Counted from the first letter of the stretch, positions 1 to 6,820 are shown. The stretch is DNA of 19,907 nt from an uncultured Cetobacterium sp. (GCA_900766645.1 CAAFWD010000148.1:1-19907); one strand, 5' to 3'. Numbers and translations: made by a program. The notes: a model not told the origin generated them from the sequence alone.

Positions 1-20
1 GACGTGTGCTCTTCCGATCT
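1..20. other. Illumina adapter remnant (not genomic)
   Basis: These 20 bases, GACGTGTGCTCTTCCGATCT, are identical to the 3' end of the standard Illumina TruSeq read-2/index adapter, recognised from memory. The adapter ends exactly at base 20 and genomic sequence begins at 21. The reading frame of the first gene stays open through it, so an automatic gene caller would place a false GTG start inside it at base 6. Confidence 0.97.
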
Positions 21-554
21 AGTTTGGTGATATCTTTTCCTCAAGGGGAACAAGGGGAAGATTATATTCCTTTAATATTAAGAGAACTTAATAGATCTAG
101 ATTTAGTCACAATCAAATAAAACTATTAGAAACTCCTGAAGTATATAAAAAAGTTGAAAAAATAAAAATATTTGTAAATAAAAGTTTGTATGTCCTTTCT
201 TTTATTTCCTTAATAGTTGGTGGATTTGGAATAATGAATTTAATAGGAAGTTCAGTAAGAGATAGAAAAAATTATATAGGAATCCTCAGAGCGGTTGGTA
301 TGGACCAAAAAAAAATATTCGAACTTTTTATATTAGAAGGGGTACTTATTATATTTTTAGGAACTATTTTAGGTGTTTTTTTAGGTGTACTTAATTCATG
401 GTTAGTGGGAGCAATTATAAAAATACCACCAGTTTTTAGTTTTAAAGAAATATTAATATCGCTATTTGTTACTATGATAGTAGGAGTTGTATTTGGAACA
501 ATTCCAGCTAAAAAGGCTGGGAAATTAGAGATAATAGAAGCTTTAAAAATCTAA
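21..554 (+). CDS. ABC transporter permease, MacB/FtsX family, C-terminal part (5'-truncated by contig end)
   Basis: This is the last 177 codons of a permease; the N-terminal part lies beyond the contig end. What remains is the end of the periplasmic region, followed by an FtsX-like membrane domain of three predicted helices. The segment around IVGGFGIMNLIGSSVRDR is the usual MacB cytoplasmic-side signature (compare [21 protein letters not shown]), followed by a GILRAVGM-like stretch. The ending IPAKKAGKLEIIEALK matches the family's typical ending IPARRAAKLDPIEALR. MacB-type permeases work with a cytoplasmic ATPase and move peptides, antibiotics or lipoproteins by mechanotransmission; the substrate here cannot be told. 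The five residues encoded by 6-20 are adapter-derived. A small membrane protein follows after 12 nt, probably cotranscribed. Confidence 0.88.
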   Translation, partial: SLVISFPQGEQGEDYIPLILRELNRSRFSHNQIKLLETPEVYKKVEKIKIFVNKSLYVLSFISLIVGGFGIMNLIGSSVRDRKNYIGILRAVGMDQKKIFELFILEGVLIIFLGTILGVFLGVLNSWLVGAIIKIPPVFSFKEILISLFVTMIVGVVFGTIPAKKAGKLEIIEALKI

Positions 555-566
555 GGGGGAAAGACT

Positions 567-758
567 GTGAAGAAAAATGAATTATTTTCTATGGCAGTAA
601 TATCAAGTTTATTAATTTTAATAGAGGGGTGGTTAGTATTAAAGTTGATAGTAAGTAATGATATTAAGTATCAAGAATATTCAATATATGGTTTCATAGC
701 AGTAATAAGTTTTATAATATTTATATTTATAAAGTTAAGTGTAAAAAGTTTAAAATAA
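567..758 (+). CDS. small two-helix membrane protein of unknown function
   Basis: This is a 63-residue protein that I do not recognise. It starts at GTG 567, with an AAGGGGGAAAG ribosome binding site just upstream. Hydrophobic stretches at about residues 8-29 and 41-58 predict two membrane-spanning helices, with a short polar loop (around SNDIKYQEYS) between them and a basic C-terminus. It lies 12 nt after the ABC permease gene and ends in the shared terminator, so it is the last gene of that transcript. An accessory subunit of the transporter is possible from position alone. A spurious ORF is less likely because the start, ribosome binding site and terminator are all well placed. Confidence 0.6.
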   Translation: MKKNELFSMAVISSLLILIEGWLVLKLIVSNDIKYQEYSIYGFIAVISFIIFIFIKLSVKSLK

Positions 759-793
759 AAGAGGGCTAGCAAATGCTAGTCCTCTTTATTTAT
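758..793. terminator. bidirectional intrinsic terminator between the small membrane gene and ftsZ
   Basis: A 13-bp stem (arms 758-770 and 775-787, one G-U pair) closes on the loop AAAT. It has A-rich sequence on its left and T-rich sequence on its right, so it can act in both directions. The last A of the TAA stop of the upstream + strand gene and the TAG stop of the - strand ftsZ gene (778-776) both fall inside the stem. Confidence 0.85.
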
Positions 794-1738
794 AAAGCTA
801 TTTGCAATTAAAATTACTTGAATTTTATTGTTATCTTCTCTTTCATCTATAGATACTCCAAATAGAACGTCTTCAACATCTACACCACATTTTTCTCTAA
901 TGGTTTCAACAATAATACTAGATTCAATAAGATTTAAATCTTTAGGTCCAATTATATTAACTAAAAATTTAGTAGCTCCATGTATTGTTCTTTCAAAAAG
1001 AGGAGAGTCTACAGCAGCAAGAGCAGCTTTTTTAGCACGATTTTCTCCTTCCGCTTCTCCAAATCCTAAAATGGCCTCTCCAGATCTAGCAAGTAAAGAT
1101 TTAATATCTGCAAAATCTAAATTAATAAGTCCTTTTGCGAGCATAAGATCAGTCATACCCTTAATAGCAGTTAAAAGGACAAAATTACTTTTCTTAAAAG
1201 CATCTTGAACGGTTATATTTTTATCAGCAAGATCTAAAAGTTTATCATTTGGAATTACGATTAAAGAATCAACATGAGGTCTTATATTAATAATTCCAGA
1301 TTTAGCTATTTTTGTTCTTTTACCTCCTTCAAAAGAGAAAGGTTTTGTTACAACGGCTAAAGTTAAAATGTTCATATCTTTAGCAACTTTAGCTATAAGA
1401 GGTGTGGCTCCCGTTCCAGTTCCTCCGCCCATTCCAGCGGTTAAGAAAAGGAAGTCAGTTCCCTTTAAAATATTTTTTAAAAATGAAATACATTCTTCTG
1501 TTGCTGCTTGTCCAAGTTCGACATTTCCACCACAACCAAGTCCGTGAGTAATATTAGGGCCTAGTTGTATTTTATATTGTGTTTTAGAACGGTTTAGATC
1601 TTGAAGATCTGTATTAGCAGCAAAAAAATTAACTCCATCTATATTATATTCAATCATGTTGTTTATAGCGTTAACTCCACCACCACCAATACCCATGACT
1701 TTAATATTAATATTAAACTTCTTATTCAAATCATCCAT
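776..1738 (-). CDS. ftsZ: FtsZ-family tubulin-like GTPase, divergent and lacking the C-terminal tail
   Basis: FtsZ polymerises into the cytokinetic ring at midcell. The GTP-binding signature GGGTGTG is at residues 104-110, the N-terminal GGGG loop at 18-21, and the catalytic T7 loop NLDFAD at 206-211 keeps both aspartates. I chose ATG 1738 (320 aa) over ATG 1756 because the GGGAGGTGA ribosome binding site lies between them and overlaps the earlier ATG. Two things are odd. Several core motifs are divergent: GLGCGGNVELG where GLGAGxNPxxG is usual, and SNFVLLTAIKGMTDLM where NVLRQGVQGISDLI is usual. The protein also ends five residues after the last core strand (IQVILIANSF), with no linker and no C-terminal conserved peptide, the part that binds FtsA/ZipA in other bacteria. 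It may be a second copy beside a canonical ftsZ. It follows the phosphatase gene by 31 nt. Confidence 0.85.
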   Translation of the reverse strand: MDDLNKKFNINIKVMGIGGGGVNAINNMIEYNIDGVNFFAANTDLQDLNRSKTQYKIQLGPNITHGLGCGGNVELGQAATEECISFLKNILKGTDFLFLTAGMGGGTGTGATPLIAKVAKDMNILTLAVVTKPFSFEGGKRTKIAKSGIINIRPHVDSLIVIPNDKLLDLADKNITVQDAFKKSNFVLLTAIKGMTDLMLAKGLINLDFADIKSLLARSGEAILGFGEAEGENRAKKAALAAVDSPLFERTIHGATKFLVNIIGPKDLNLIESSIIVETIREKCGVDVEDVLFGVSIDEREDNNKIQVILIANSFINKED

Positions 1739-1769
1739 AAAAAATTCACCTCCCATGGGAAAATGGAAA

Positions 1770-2384
1770 TTAGTCTAAATGTGTTGTATCAGAAAATTTT
1801 ACAATTTTAAACTCTCCATCACTATATTCTACAATAGTTGTACTTGTATTTTGTGGTACTTCCTGCTCAGAAAACTCTTTAATTCCATGTTTTTTTATAA
1901 TGTTAAAAATAGCCTTTAGTGTAACCCCATGACTAACAACCAAAACAGTTCCCTTTTTATTTTCTTGAATTAATTTTTCTAATCCGACTTTAACTCTGTC
2001 TAAAACCTCTTGGTAGCTTTCTCCATTGAAGGCTATTGGATTATAGGCGATAGCATTATTCCAAAAGTTATGATATTCTTCTGGAAAGTTTTTTTCAAAA
2101 TTTTCTCTTGGAATTCCTTCGACATTTCCCATATTAATCTCTTGAAGTTCTGGAATCTCAATAATATTTAACTTACGATCTCCCAAAAGAATTTCAGCAG
2201 TTTTTTTAGCTCTTGATTGAGGTGAAGAATAAATTTTGTCAAAATGTATATCTTTAATATACTCAGAAAGTTTTTCTGCTTGATTAATTCCAACCTCAGT
2301 TAAAGGGGAGTCTTGTCTCCCTTGAAAAATTTTTAGGGTATTCCAAATTGTTTCCCCGTGTCTTACAAAATAAATACGTAACAT
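1770..2384 (-). CDS. histidine phosphatase family protein (phosphoglycerate mutase-like)
   Basis: This is a 204-aa member of the histidine (acid) phosphatase branch 1 superfamily, which includes GpmB/CobC-like phosphatases. The catalytic phospho-accepting motif RHGET is at residues 8-12 (His9). The supporting Arg lies in SSPQSRAKKTAE (about residue 58), the acidic proton donor region in ELQEINMGNVEG (79-90), and the second catalytic histidine is His152 in VVSHG. I chose ATG 2384 because AAGGAGA sits 5 nt upstream; the frame is open further upstream, but that part is not protein-like. The substrate cannot be read from sequence: alpha-ribazole phosphate, phosphoglycerate and other phosphoesters are all possible. 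It is transcribed from a good promoter at 2473-2445 and is followed by ftsZ on the same strand. Confidence 0.85.
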   Translation of the reverse strand: MLRIYFVRHGETIWNTLKIFQGRQDSPLTEVGINQAEKLSEYIKDIHFDKIYSSPQSRAKKTAEILLGDRKLNIIEIPELQEINMGNVEGIPRENFEKNFPEEYHNFWNNAIAYNPIAFNGESYQEVLDRVKVGLEKLIQENKKGTVLVVSHGVTLKAIFNIIKKHGIKEFSEQEVPQNTSTTIVEYSDGEFKIVKFSDTTHLD

Positions 2385-2409
2385 AATTTCTCCTTGACCA
2401 ACAAATTTC

Positions 2410-2438
2410 TTTTTTTTAACACAAAATTTATGTATAAT
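2410..2438 (+). promoter_or_regulatory. predicted promoter for kdsB (good -10, weak -35)
   Basis: TATAAT at 2433-2438 is a perfect -10 box. At 17 nt upstream there is only a T-run (2410-2415) as a -35 box. The expected start near 2445 leaves a leader of about 29 nt with a TGGAGG ribosome binding site. The -10 lies in the left arm of the inverted repeat 2429-2454. Confidence 0.55.
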
Positions 2439-2454
2439 AACTATATTATACATA
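2429..2454. repeat. 11-bp inverted repeat carrying both divergent -10 boxes
   Basis: The arms TATGTATAATA (2429-2439) and TATTATACATA (2444-2454) are perfect inverted copies separated by ACTA. Each arm holds a TATAAT on its own strand, so the two divergent promoters overlap back to back. It could be a protein-binding operator, or simply the result of two facing -10 boxes. Confidence 0.8.
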
Positions 2455-2473
2455 GAATTTTGGAGGTTGTAAA
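2445..2473 (-). promoter_or_regulatory. predicted sigma70-type promoter for the phosphatase-ftsZ transcript
   Basis: Read on the - strand, TTTACA (2473-2468) is followed by a 17-nt spacer and a perfect TATAAT (2450-2445). The -35 box touches the first base of the divergent kdsB start codon. The expected start is near 2438, leaving a leader of about 50 nt. Confidence 0.75.
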
Positions 2474-3211
2474 ATGAAGTTTTTGGGAGTTATTCCAGCA
2501 AGATACGCATCAACAAGATTACCAAATAAACCATTAAAAGATATATGTGGACATACTATGATAGAGTGGGTTTATAAAAGAGCACTTAAATCAAACTTAG
2601 ATATGGTAGTGGTAGCTACAGATTCAAAAGAAGTTTATGATGAGGTAAAGTCTTTTGGAGGAGAAGTTATTTTAACAAGAGAGGATCATTTAAATGGAAC
2701 TAGTAGAATAGCCGAAGTATGCGAAAAGATAACAGATTATGATGTGGTTATAAATATTCAAGGGGATGAACCTTTAATTGAAAAAGATATGATAAACTCA
2801 TTAATAGATGCTTTTAAAACAGAAAAGAATTTAAAAATGGGGACATTAAAACACAAACTTCATAAGTGGGAAGATATTGAAAATCCTAATTTTGTAAAAG
2901 TAGTGACAGATAAAAATGATTATGCAATATATTTTTCAAGAAGTGTAATTCCATATCCAAGAAATAAAAGTTTAGAGAATTATTTTAAACATGTGGGAAT
3001 ATACGGTTATAAAAGAGAATTTGTGCTGGAGTATTCAAAAATGGATAGTACACCATTAGAAAATTCAGAGTCTTTAGAACAGCTTAGAGTTTTAGAAAAT
3101 GGACATAAAATAAAAGTATTAGAAACTCCATATGAAATAATAGGAGTAGATACAGCAGAAGAATTAGATAAAGTAAAGAAATATATAAAAGAAAATAATA
3201 TAAAAATTTAG
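2474..3211 (+). CDS. kdsB: 3-deoxy-manno-octulosonate cytidylyltransferase (CMP-Kdo synthetase)
   Basis: KdsB activates Kdo with CTP to give CMP-Kdo, the donor used in the cytoplasm to build the LPS inner core, so this organism is expected to have an outer membrane with LPS. The 245-aa length is typical. The nucleotide-binding start IPARYASTRLPNKPL is at residues 7-21, a variant of the H-x-SGTDR-type stretch (HLNGTSRIAEV) at 72-82, and the metal/nucleotide motif NIQGDEPLI at 94-102. The ATG at 2474 follows TGGAGG at a good distance. The SpoIID-family lipoprotein gene follows after 14 nt, so the two are probably one envelope operon. Confidence 0.95.
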   Translation: MKFLGVIPARYASTRLPNKPLKDICGHTMIEWVYKRALKSNLDMVVVATDSKEVYDEVKSFGGEVILTREDHLNGTSRIAEVCEKITDYDVVINIQGDEPLIEKDMINSLIDAFKTEKNLKMGTLKHKLHKWEDIENPNFVKVVTDKNDYAIYFSRSVIPYPRNKSLENYFKHVGIYGYKREFVLEYSKMDSTPLENSESLEQLRVLENGHKIKVLETPYEIIGVDTAEELDKVKKYIKENNIKI

Positions 3212-3225
3212 AGGAGATATTACAT

Positions 3226-4812
3226 ATGATGAAAAAATTTCTAGTGGGAATTTTATTACTAGGAGCTGTGGGATGTAGTAACACTTCTAAGAAAGAGGAG
3301 TATTATAAAAATTATAATAAAACATCAGTTTCACAGAAAAAAAATGTGGCAACATCTTATTCAACATCTTTAAAAAGTAATAGAGTGGAACTTTATGGAA
3401 AATATCCGAAAGATGATTTTCCAATATCAAGGGGAATGGAATATCTTAAATATGTAAATGATATGAAAACACCAAGGATTCCTTTTAGAAGCTATTCAGA
3501 AAATGAATTTTTAAATTTTTATAAAAATTCAAAATCAGAAGGATATGGAGATAATTCAAGTTATTGGAGATGGAAATTTGATCTTACACCAAAAGAAATA
3601 AATAATATTTTAAATAAAAATTTAGTAAATTTAGCAAAAAGAAGACCTAATGAAGTTCTAACTTTATCAGGTGGAAAATGGGTAAAAAAATCAGTTTCAC
3701 TAAACCCAGTAGGTACTCTAAAAGAGATCAAAGTTCTTCAAAGAGGGAAATCAGGAGTCATAATAAAGTTTATGATTGAAGGAACAAGAGGAACATATTT
3801 AGTAGTTAAAGAGGGAAATGTAAGGAATGTATTGGGATTAAGTAAAAAGAATACAGGAACTGCAATAGGAATTTATGGATCTAAAGGCGGAAGTGGAGAA
3901 TATTCAAAAAAACCAATATCTAAAAATCCACATTTATTACCATCTGCATACTTTGCATTTGAAAAGCTATCGAATGGAAGTTATAGATTTTATGGTGGTG
4001 GATATGGACATGGGGTAGGAATACCTCAATGGGCAGCGATGGATTTAACAAAAAATCACAGACACAATTATCAAAAAGTTTTAAAAAGATATTATCCAAA
4101 TAGTAGTTTGAAAAAGATGACATCTGTTAAAGGGATGGGAACAACTATAAAAGTTGGAATTATGACCAGTGGATTTAATTCTTTAGATCACGATAAAGTT
4201 ACACTTTATTCAAGTGGAAAAATAAAAATTAGAAGTAAAGGTGGAAATCTGGATATAAATCCAAGAACACATATAGACTTTAGGAATCAAAATGGCTATA
4301 CAACAGTTATAGTTGGAGGGAAGGTAAAACTTAAAACGAGACATTATATATCAATTTCTTCATCTAGAATGATATCTGTTCCAAGTATAAAAAGAAATAT
4401 AAAGAAATATAGATATCCAACTTATAGGGGATCTTTTGAAATAAGAATGTCACCTAAAGAGAAAGGTAAATTAAGACTTATAAATCAAGTGAAGATAGAG
4501 GATTATTTGCTTCAAGTTGTTCCGAGTGAAATGCCTATGAGTTTCGGATTAGAAGCATTAAAAGTTCAAGCAGTTGCAGCTAGAACATATGCAGCGAAAG
4601 ATTATATAAGAAATCGTTATAGAGAATACGGATTTCATATAGTGGATAGTACACAAAGTCAGGTTTATAATAACTTAGATGAAAATGAAGTCGCTACTCA
4701 GGCTGTTAAAGCTACTAAAAATATAATATTAGTGCATGAAGACAGACCAATAGATGCTAAATATTATTCGACATCATCAGGATTTAATTCAAGTGCAGAA
4801 AATGTTTGGTAA
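3226..4812 (+). CDS. SpoIID/LytB-family lipoprotein with its two halves in swapped order
   Basis: SpoIID proteins are lytic transglycosylases that cut peptidoglycan glycan strands lacking stem peptides; LytB-type relatives modify other cell-wall enzymes. This 528-aa protein starts with a lipoprotein-type signal (hydrophobic 5-17, then VGC, Cys about 18). In normal family members the order is: an IRVGL-like segment, VVPSEMP with the catalytic Glu, ALKAQAVAARTY, SQVY, the SGG..ENVW segment, then PYLKSV, a SGRV-type segment, GYGHGVGMSQYGA and YYPG. Here the second half comes first: EYLKYVND 72-79, SSYWRWKF 111-118, GYGHGVGIPQW 259-269, VLKRYYPN near 290. The first half follows: IKVGI 308-312, VVPSEMP 431-437 (Glu435), AVAARTYA, SQVYNN, and SSAENVW 522-528 at the very end. 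Both ends fall at the same point of the family alignment. No other frame downstream continues it. GGAGA precedes ATG 3226. Confidence 0.85.
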   Translation: MMKKFLVGILLLGAVGCSNTSKKEEYYKNYNKTSVSQKKNVATSYSTSLKSNRVELYGKYPKDDFPISRGMEYLKYVNDMKTPRIPFRSYSENEFLNFYKNSKSEGYGDNSSYWRWKFDLTPKEINNILNKNLVNLAKRRPNEVLTLSGGKWVKKSVSLNPVGTLKEIKVLQRGKSGVIIKFMIEGTRGTYLVVKEGNVRNVLGLSKKNTGTAIGIYGSKGGSGEYSKKPISKNPHLLPSAYFAFEKLSNGSYRFYGGGYGHGVGIPQWAAMDLTKNHRHNYQKVLKRYYPNSSLKKMTSVKGMGTTIKVGIMTSGFNSLDHDKVTLYSSGKIKIRSKGGNLDINPRTHIDFRNQNGYTTVIVGGKVKLKTRHYISISSSRMISVPSIKRNIKKYRYPTYRGSFEIRMSPKEKGKLRLINQVKIEDYLLQVVPSEMPMSFGLEALKVQAVAARTYAAKDYIRNRYREYGFHIVDSTQSQVYNNLDENEVATQAVKATKNIILVHEDRPIDAKYYSTSSGFNSSAENVW

Positions 4813-4826
4813 TTGAAAAAAATATA

Positions 4827-4855
4827 TTGACTAATTAGTCACAGTGTATTAAAAT
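4827..4855 (+). promoter_or_regulatory. predicted promoter of the tetR-tolC-adaptor-RND operon
   Basis: TTGACT (4827-4832), a 17-nt spacer and TAAAAT (4850-4855) match sigma70-type boxes at 5 of 6 positions each. The -35 box is embedded in the first operator. The expected start, near 4862, coincides with the first base of the second operator. Confidence 0.75.
4828..4841. promoter_or_regulatory. operator 1, 14-bp perfect palindrome (likely TetR site)
   Basis: TGACTAATTAGTCA is a perfect palindrome, and an identical copy lies 34 bp downstream (centre to centre). It overlaps the -35 box. Its position directly ahead of a tetR gene argues that the encoded repressor binds here. Confidence 0.8.
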
Positions 4856-4861
4856 ATCTTG

Positions 4862-4875
4862 TGACTAATTAGTCA
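4862..4875. promoter_or_regulatory. operator 2, identical 14-bp palindrome over the transcription start
   Basis: This is a second exact copy of TGACTAATTAGTCA, placed just after the -10 box and over the expected transcription start. Two occupied sites would cover the promoter from both sides. With flanking bases the two copies also form a 15-bp inverted repeat (4828-4842 with 4861-4875). Confidence 0.8.
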
Positions 4876-4907
4876 TTTTTTTATTTTGAAGAAAAAAGGA
4901 GAAGAGA

Positions 4908-5546
4908 GTGTCGAAAAATGAAAAAAAAGAACAGATAAAAAATGTTGCAAAAAATGTTCTCCTTAGAAAGGGAATATTTAAAACAAGAGTTGAAGATATA
5001 ACAAAAGAGATGAATATAGCAAAAGGAAGCTTTTATACATATTATAAATCAAAAGATATTCTATTGGAGGATTTGGTAAATGATCTTTTGGAAAAAGTAG
5101 TTGTTGAAAATAAAAATATAGAAGAAAAAATTTCCAGTCTAGAAGAAGGATTGAGACAGTTTATAAGTAATAGACTAATAATAAAGTCTCAATATTTAGT
5201 AAGTCAGCTTATTCTTGTAAATTTAAGTAGAAATTTAGAGTATTTAGGTTCTGGAATTAGAGAAAAACTTTTAATGTTAGAATTATTAAATAAAAAAACT
5301 TTAAAAAATATTATAAAAAAATATTGTGATATAGATTATAATGAAGATGAGTTAGAAAAAATAACATATTTTATAATGGGTGGAATTAAATCGTATAGAG
5401 TAGAAAAACTTTTTTATAAAAATATGGAGGAATTTTTTATTAGCTCAGAAGAAGAATTTAGGGAGAAAATAAAATCTATAGATATTGAAAAAGATATCAA
5501 TTGGATGGTAATGATGAGTTTAAAACTTTTAACAGGAGGAAAATAA
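4908..5546 (+). CDS. TetR/AcrR-family transcriptional repressor of the efflux operon
   Basis: This 212-aa protein has the TetR DNA-binding domain at about residues 5-52: the helix-turn-helix covers RVEDITKEMNIAKGSFYTYY and is followed by the usual KSKDILLEDL stretch. The rest is an all-helical ligand-binding and dimerisation region without recognisable detail. The start is GTG 4908, 6 nt after GGAG; the nearby ATG at 4918 is out of frame. It is the first gene of its operon, downstream of two identical palindromic operators, so it very likely represses its own transcription and that of the pump genes until a ligand (often a pump substrate) releases it. tolC follows after 2 nt. Confidence 0.92.
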   Translation: MSKNEKKEQIKNVAKNVLLRKGIFKTRVEDITKEMNIAKGSFYTYYKSKDILLEDLVNDLLEKVVVENKNIEEKISSLEEGLRQFISNRLIIKSQYLVSQLILVNLSRNLEYLGSGIREKLLMLELLNKKTLKNIIKKYCDIDYNEDELEKITYFIMGGIKSYRVEKLFYKNMEEFFISSEEEFREKIKSIDIEKDINWMVMMSLKLLTGGK

Positions 5547-5548
5547 AG

Positions 5549-6820
5549 ATGAAAAAACTATTAGGATTACTGGTGATGTTATCAACAGCTGCTTTTTCAA
5601 GAGAGTTAACTCTAGAAAGCGCAATAGATATGGGTTTAGAAAATGGTAAATCTATAAAAACATCAGAACTTTCTAAAGAAAATGCGCAATTAAATGTAAA
5701 AAGAGCTTTTAAAACAGCGCTTCCAACAGTTACATATAATGGGAAATATGAAAAAGCTGAGCACAAAACAAGAAATATGATGTTGAATGGTGATGAGGCT
5801 AAAGAGAAAAGTGGATATATGCAAACAATAGGAGTATATCAGCCATTATTTAGAGGAGGAGCAATTTCAGGAGGAATTATAGGGGCAAAAGCTTCAAGAA
5901 ATATGGCAGATATCTTTTATTTAACAGAGAAAAGAGATGTTAGATTAGATATTGTAGAAACATATTCTAATATAATAAAATATGAAAGAGATTTAACAGT
6001 TTTAAATTCTTCAATGAAGGAACTTCAAGCTAGATATAATAAACAAAAAGAACAGTTAGATTTAAGAATCATAACTAAGGCAGATATATTAAAGACAGAG
6101 TTTAGCATATTAGAGTTGGAATCTCAAATTACAGGAAAGAAAACGCAATTAGCAGTAGCTAAAAAGGATTTAAAATTAAAGTTAGGAATCCCAGAAGGGG
6201 AAGAATTAGTTCTTAATGATTTCCAAGTTCCACAAAATTTATTAGAAGGAACAGATTTTACAAGAGATTTAAATCAGGCATTAACTAATAGTTTATCTGC
6301 AAAATTAGCAGTGAATAAGATAGATTATGCAAAAGCAGAAAAAATGGTGGCAGCTTCATCATTTCTTCCACAAGTAGATGCTTTTGCAACATATGGAACT
6401 ACAACTGAAAATCATCATTTTAATGACTCATTTGATGAAGCTGAATGGAGAGGTGGAGTTCAAGTTAAATGGGATATATTTAACTTTGGAAGTGGCTTAA
6501 ATGAGTATTCAGTTGCAAAAAATAATGTTAATATAGAAGAAATAAACAAAGATTCAATATCAGATAATATAACGTTAGCAGTTACGAGTGGGTATAGAGA
6601 AGTTATTCGTTTAGAGCAGTTAAGAGATTCTAGAAAAAAAGCCTTAGAAGCAGCTAAAGAAAATTTTGAAATTGATACTGAAAGATATAACGCAGGACTT
6701 ATTTCGACAGTAGATTATTTAGAGTCAGAAAGCCAATATAGAGGTGCAGCAGTAGATTATAATGCAGCAGTATTAGATTATTATGTAGCATTTGAAAAAT
6801 ATAGATCATTACTTATTTAA
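5549..6820 (+). CDS. TolC-family outer membrane efflux protein
   Basis: This is the outer-membrane channel of a tripartite pump; TolC trimers form a beta-barrel plus a long periplasmic alpha-helical tunnel. The protein is 423 aa, slightly shorter than E. coli TolC. The signal peptide is at residues 1 to about 18 (ending TAAFS before RELTLESAI). The opening LTLESAIDMGLENG is the typical first helix of the OEP domain, and two repeats of paired long helices follow (about 30-210 and 230-420), with INFGSGLNEY-like turns. I chose ATG 5549, which follows AGGAGG inside the tetR end; the frame extends further upstream, but that part overlaps tetR and lacks a signal peptide. It sits 2 nt after tetR and 14 nt before the adaptor gene. 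Confidence 0.93.
   Translation: MKKLLGLLVMLSTAAFSRELTLESAIDMGLENGKSIKTSELSKENAQLNVKRAFKTALPTVTYNGKYEKAEHKTRNMMLNGDEAKEKSGYMQTIGVYQPLFRGGAISGGIIGAKASRNMADIFYLTEKRDVRLDIVETYSNIIKYERDLTVLNSSMKELQARYNKQKEQLDLRIITKADILKTEFSILELESQITGKKTQLAVAKKDLKLKLGIPEGEELVLNDFQVPQNLLEGTDFTRDLNQALTNSLSAKLAVNKIDYAKAEKMVAASSFLPQVDAFATYGTTTENHHFNDSFDEAEWRGGVQVKWDIFNFGSGLNEYSVAKNNVNIEEINKDSISDNITLAVTSGYREVIRLEQLRDSRKKALEAAKENFEIDTERYNAGLISTVDYLESESQYRGAAVDYNAAVLDYYVAFEKYRSLLI

Larger units (their letters stand above)
4828..4886 (+). terminator. possible intrinsic terminator for kdsB-spoIID formed by the operator pair
   Basis: The RNA arms 4828-4842 and 4861-4875 can pair over 15 bp with an 18-nt loop. The right copy can also fold on itself. 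A TTTTTTTATTTT run follows immediately. No other terminator is visible between the SpoIID gene and tetR. Confidence 0.45.

Noticed and set aside
828..1208. Long open frames antisense to ftsZ, and similar antisense frames within the RND and purL genes
   Set aside because: They lack ribosome binding sites and protein-like composition and lie opposite strongly conserved coding sequence.
1739..1756. An earlier in-frame ATG for ftsZ, adding six residues (MGGEFF)
   Set aside because: The GGGAGGTGA ribosome binding site overlaps this codon and is correctly placed for the ATG at 1738.
4813..4827. A frameshift or nonsense mutation truncating the SpoIID gene
   Set aside because: Neither of the other frames after 4812 encodes the usual following segment, and that segment is already present in the first half of the protein, so permutation explains the ending better.
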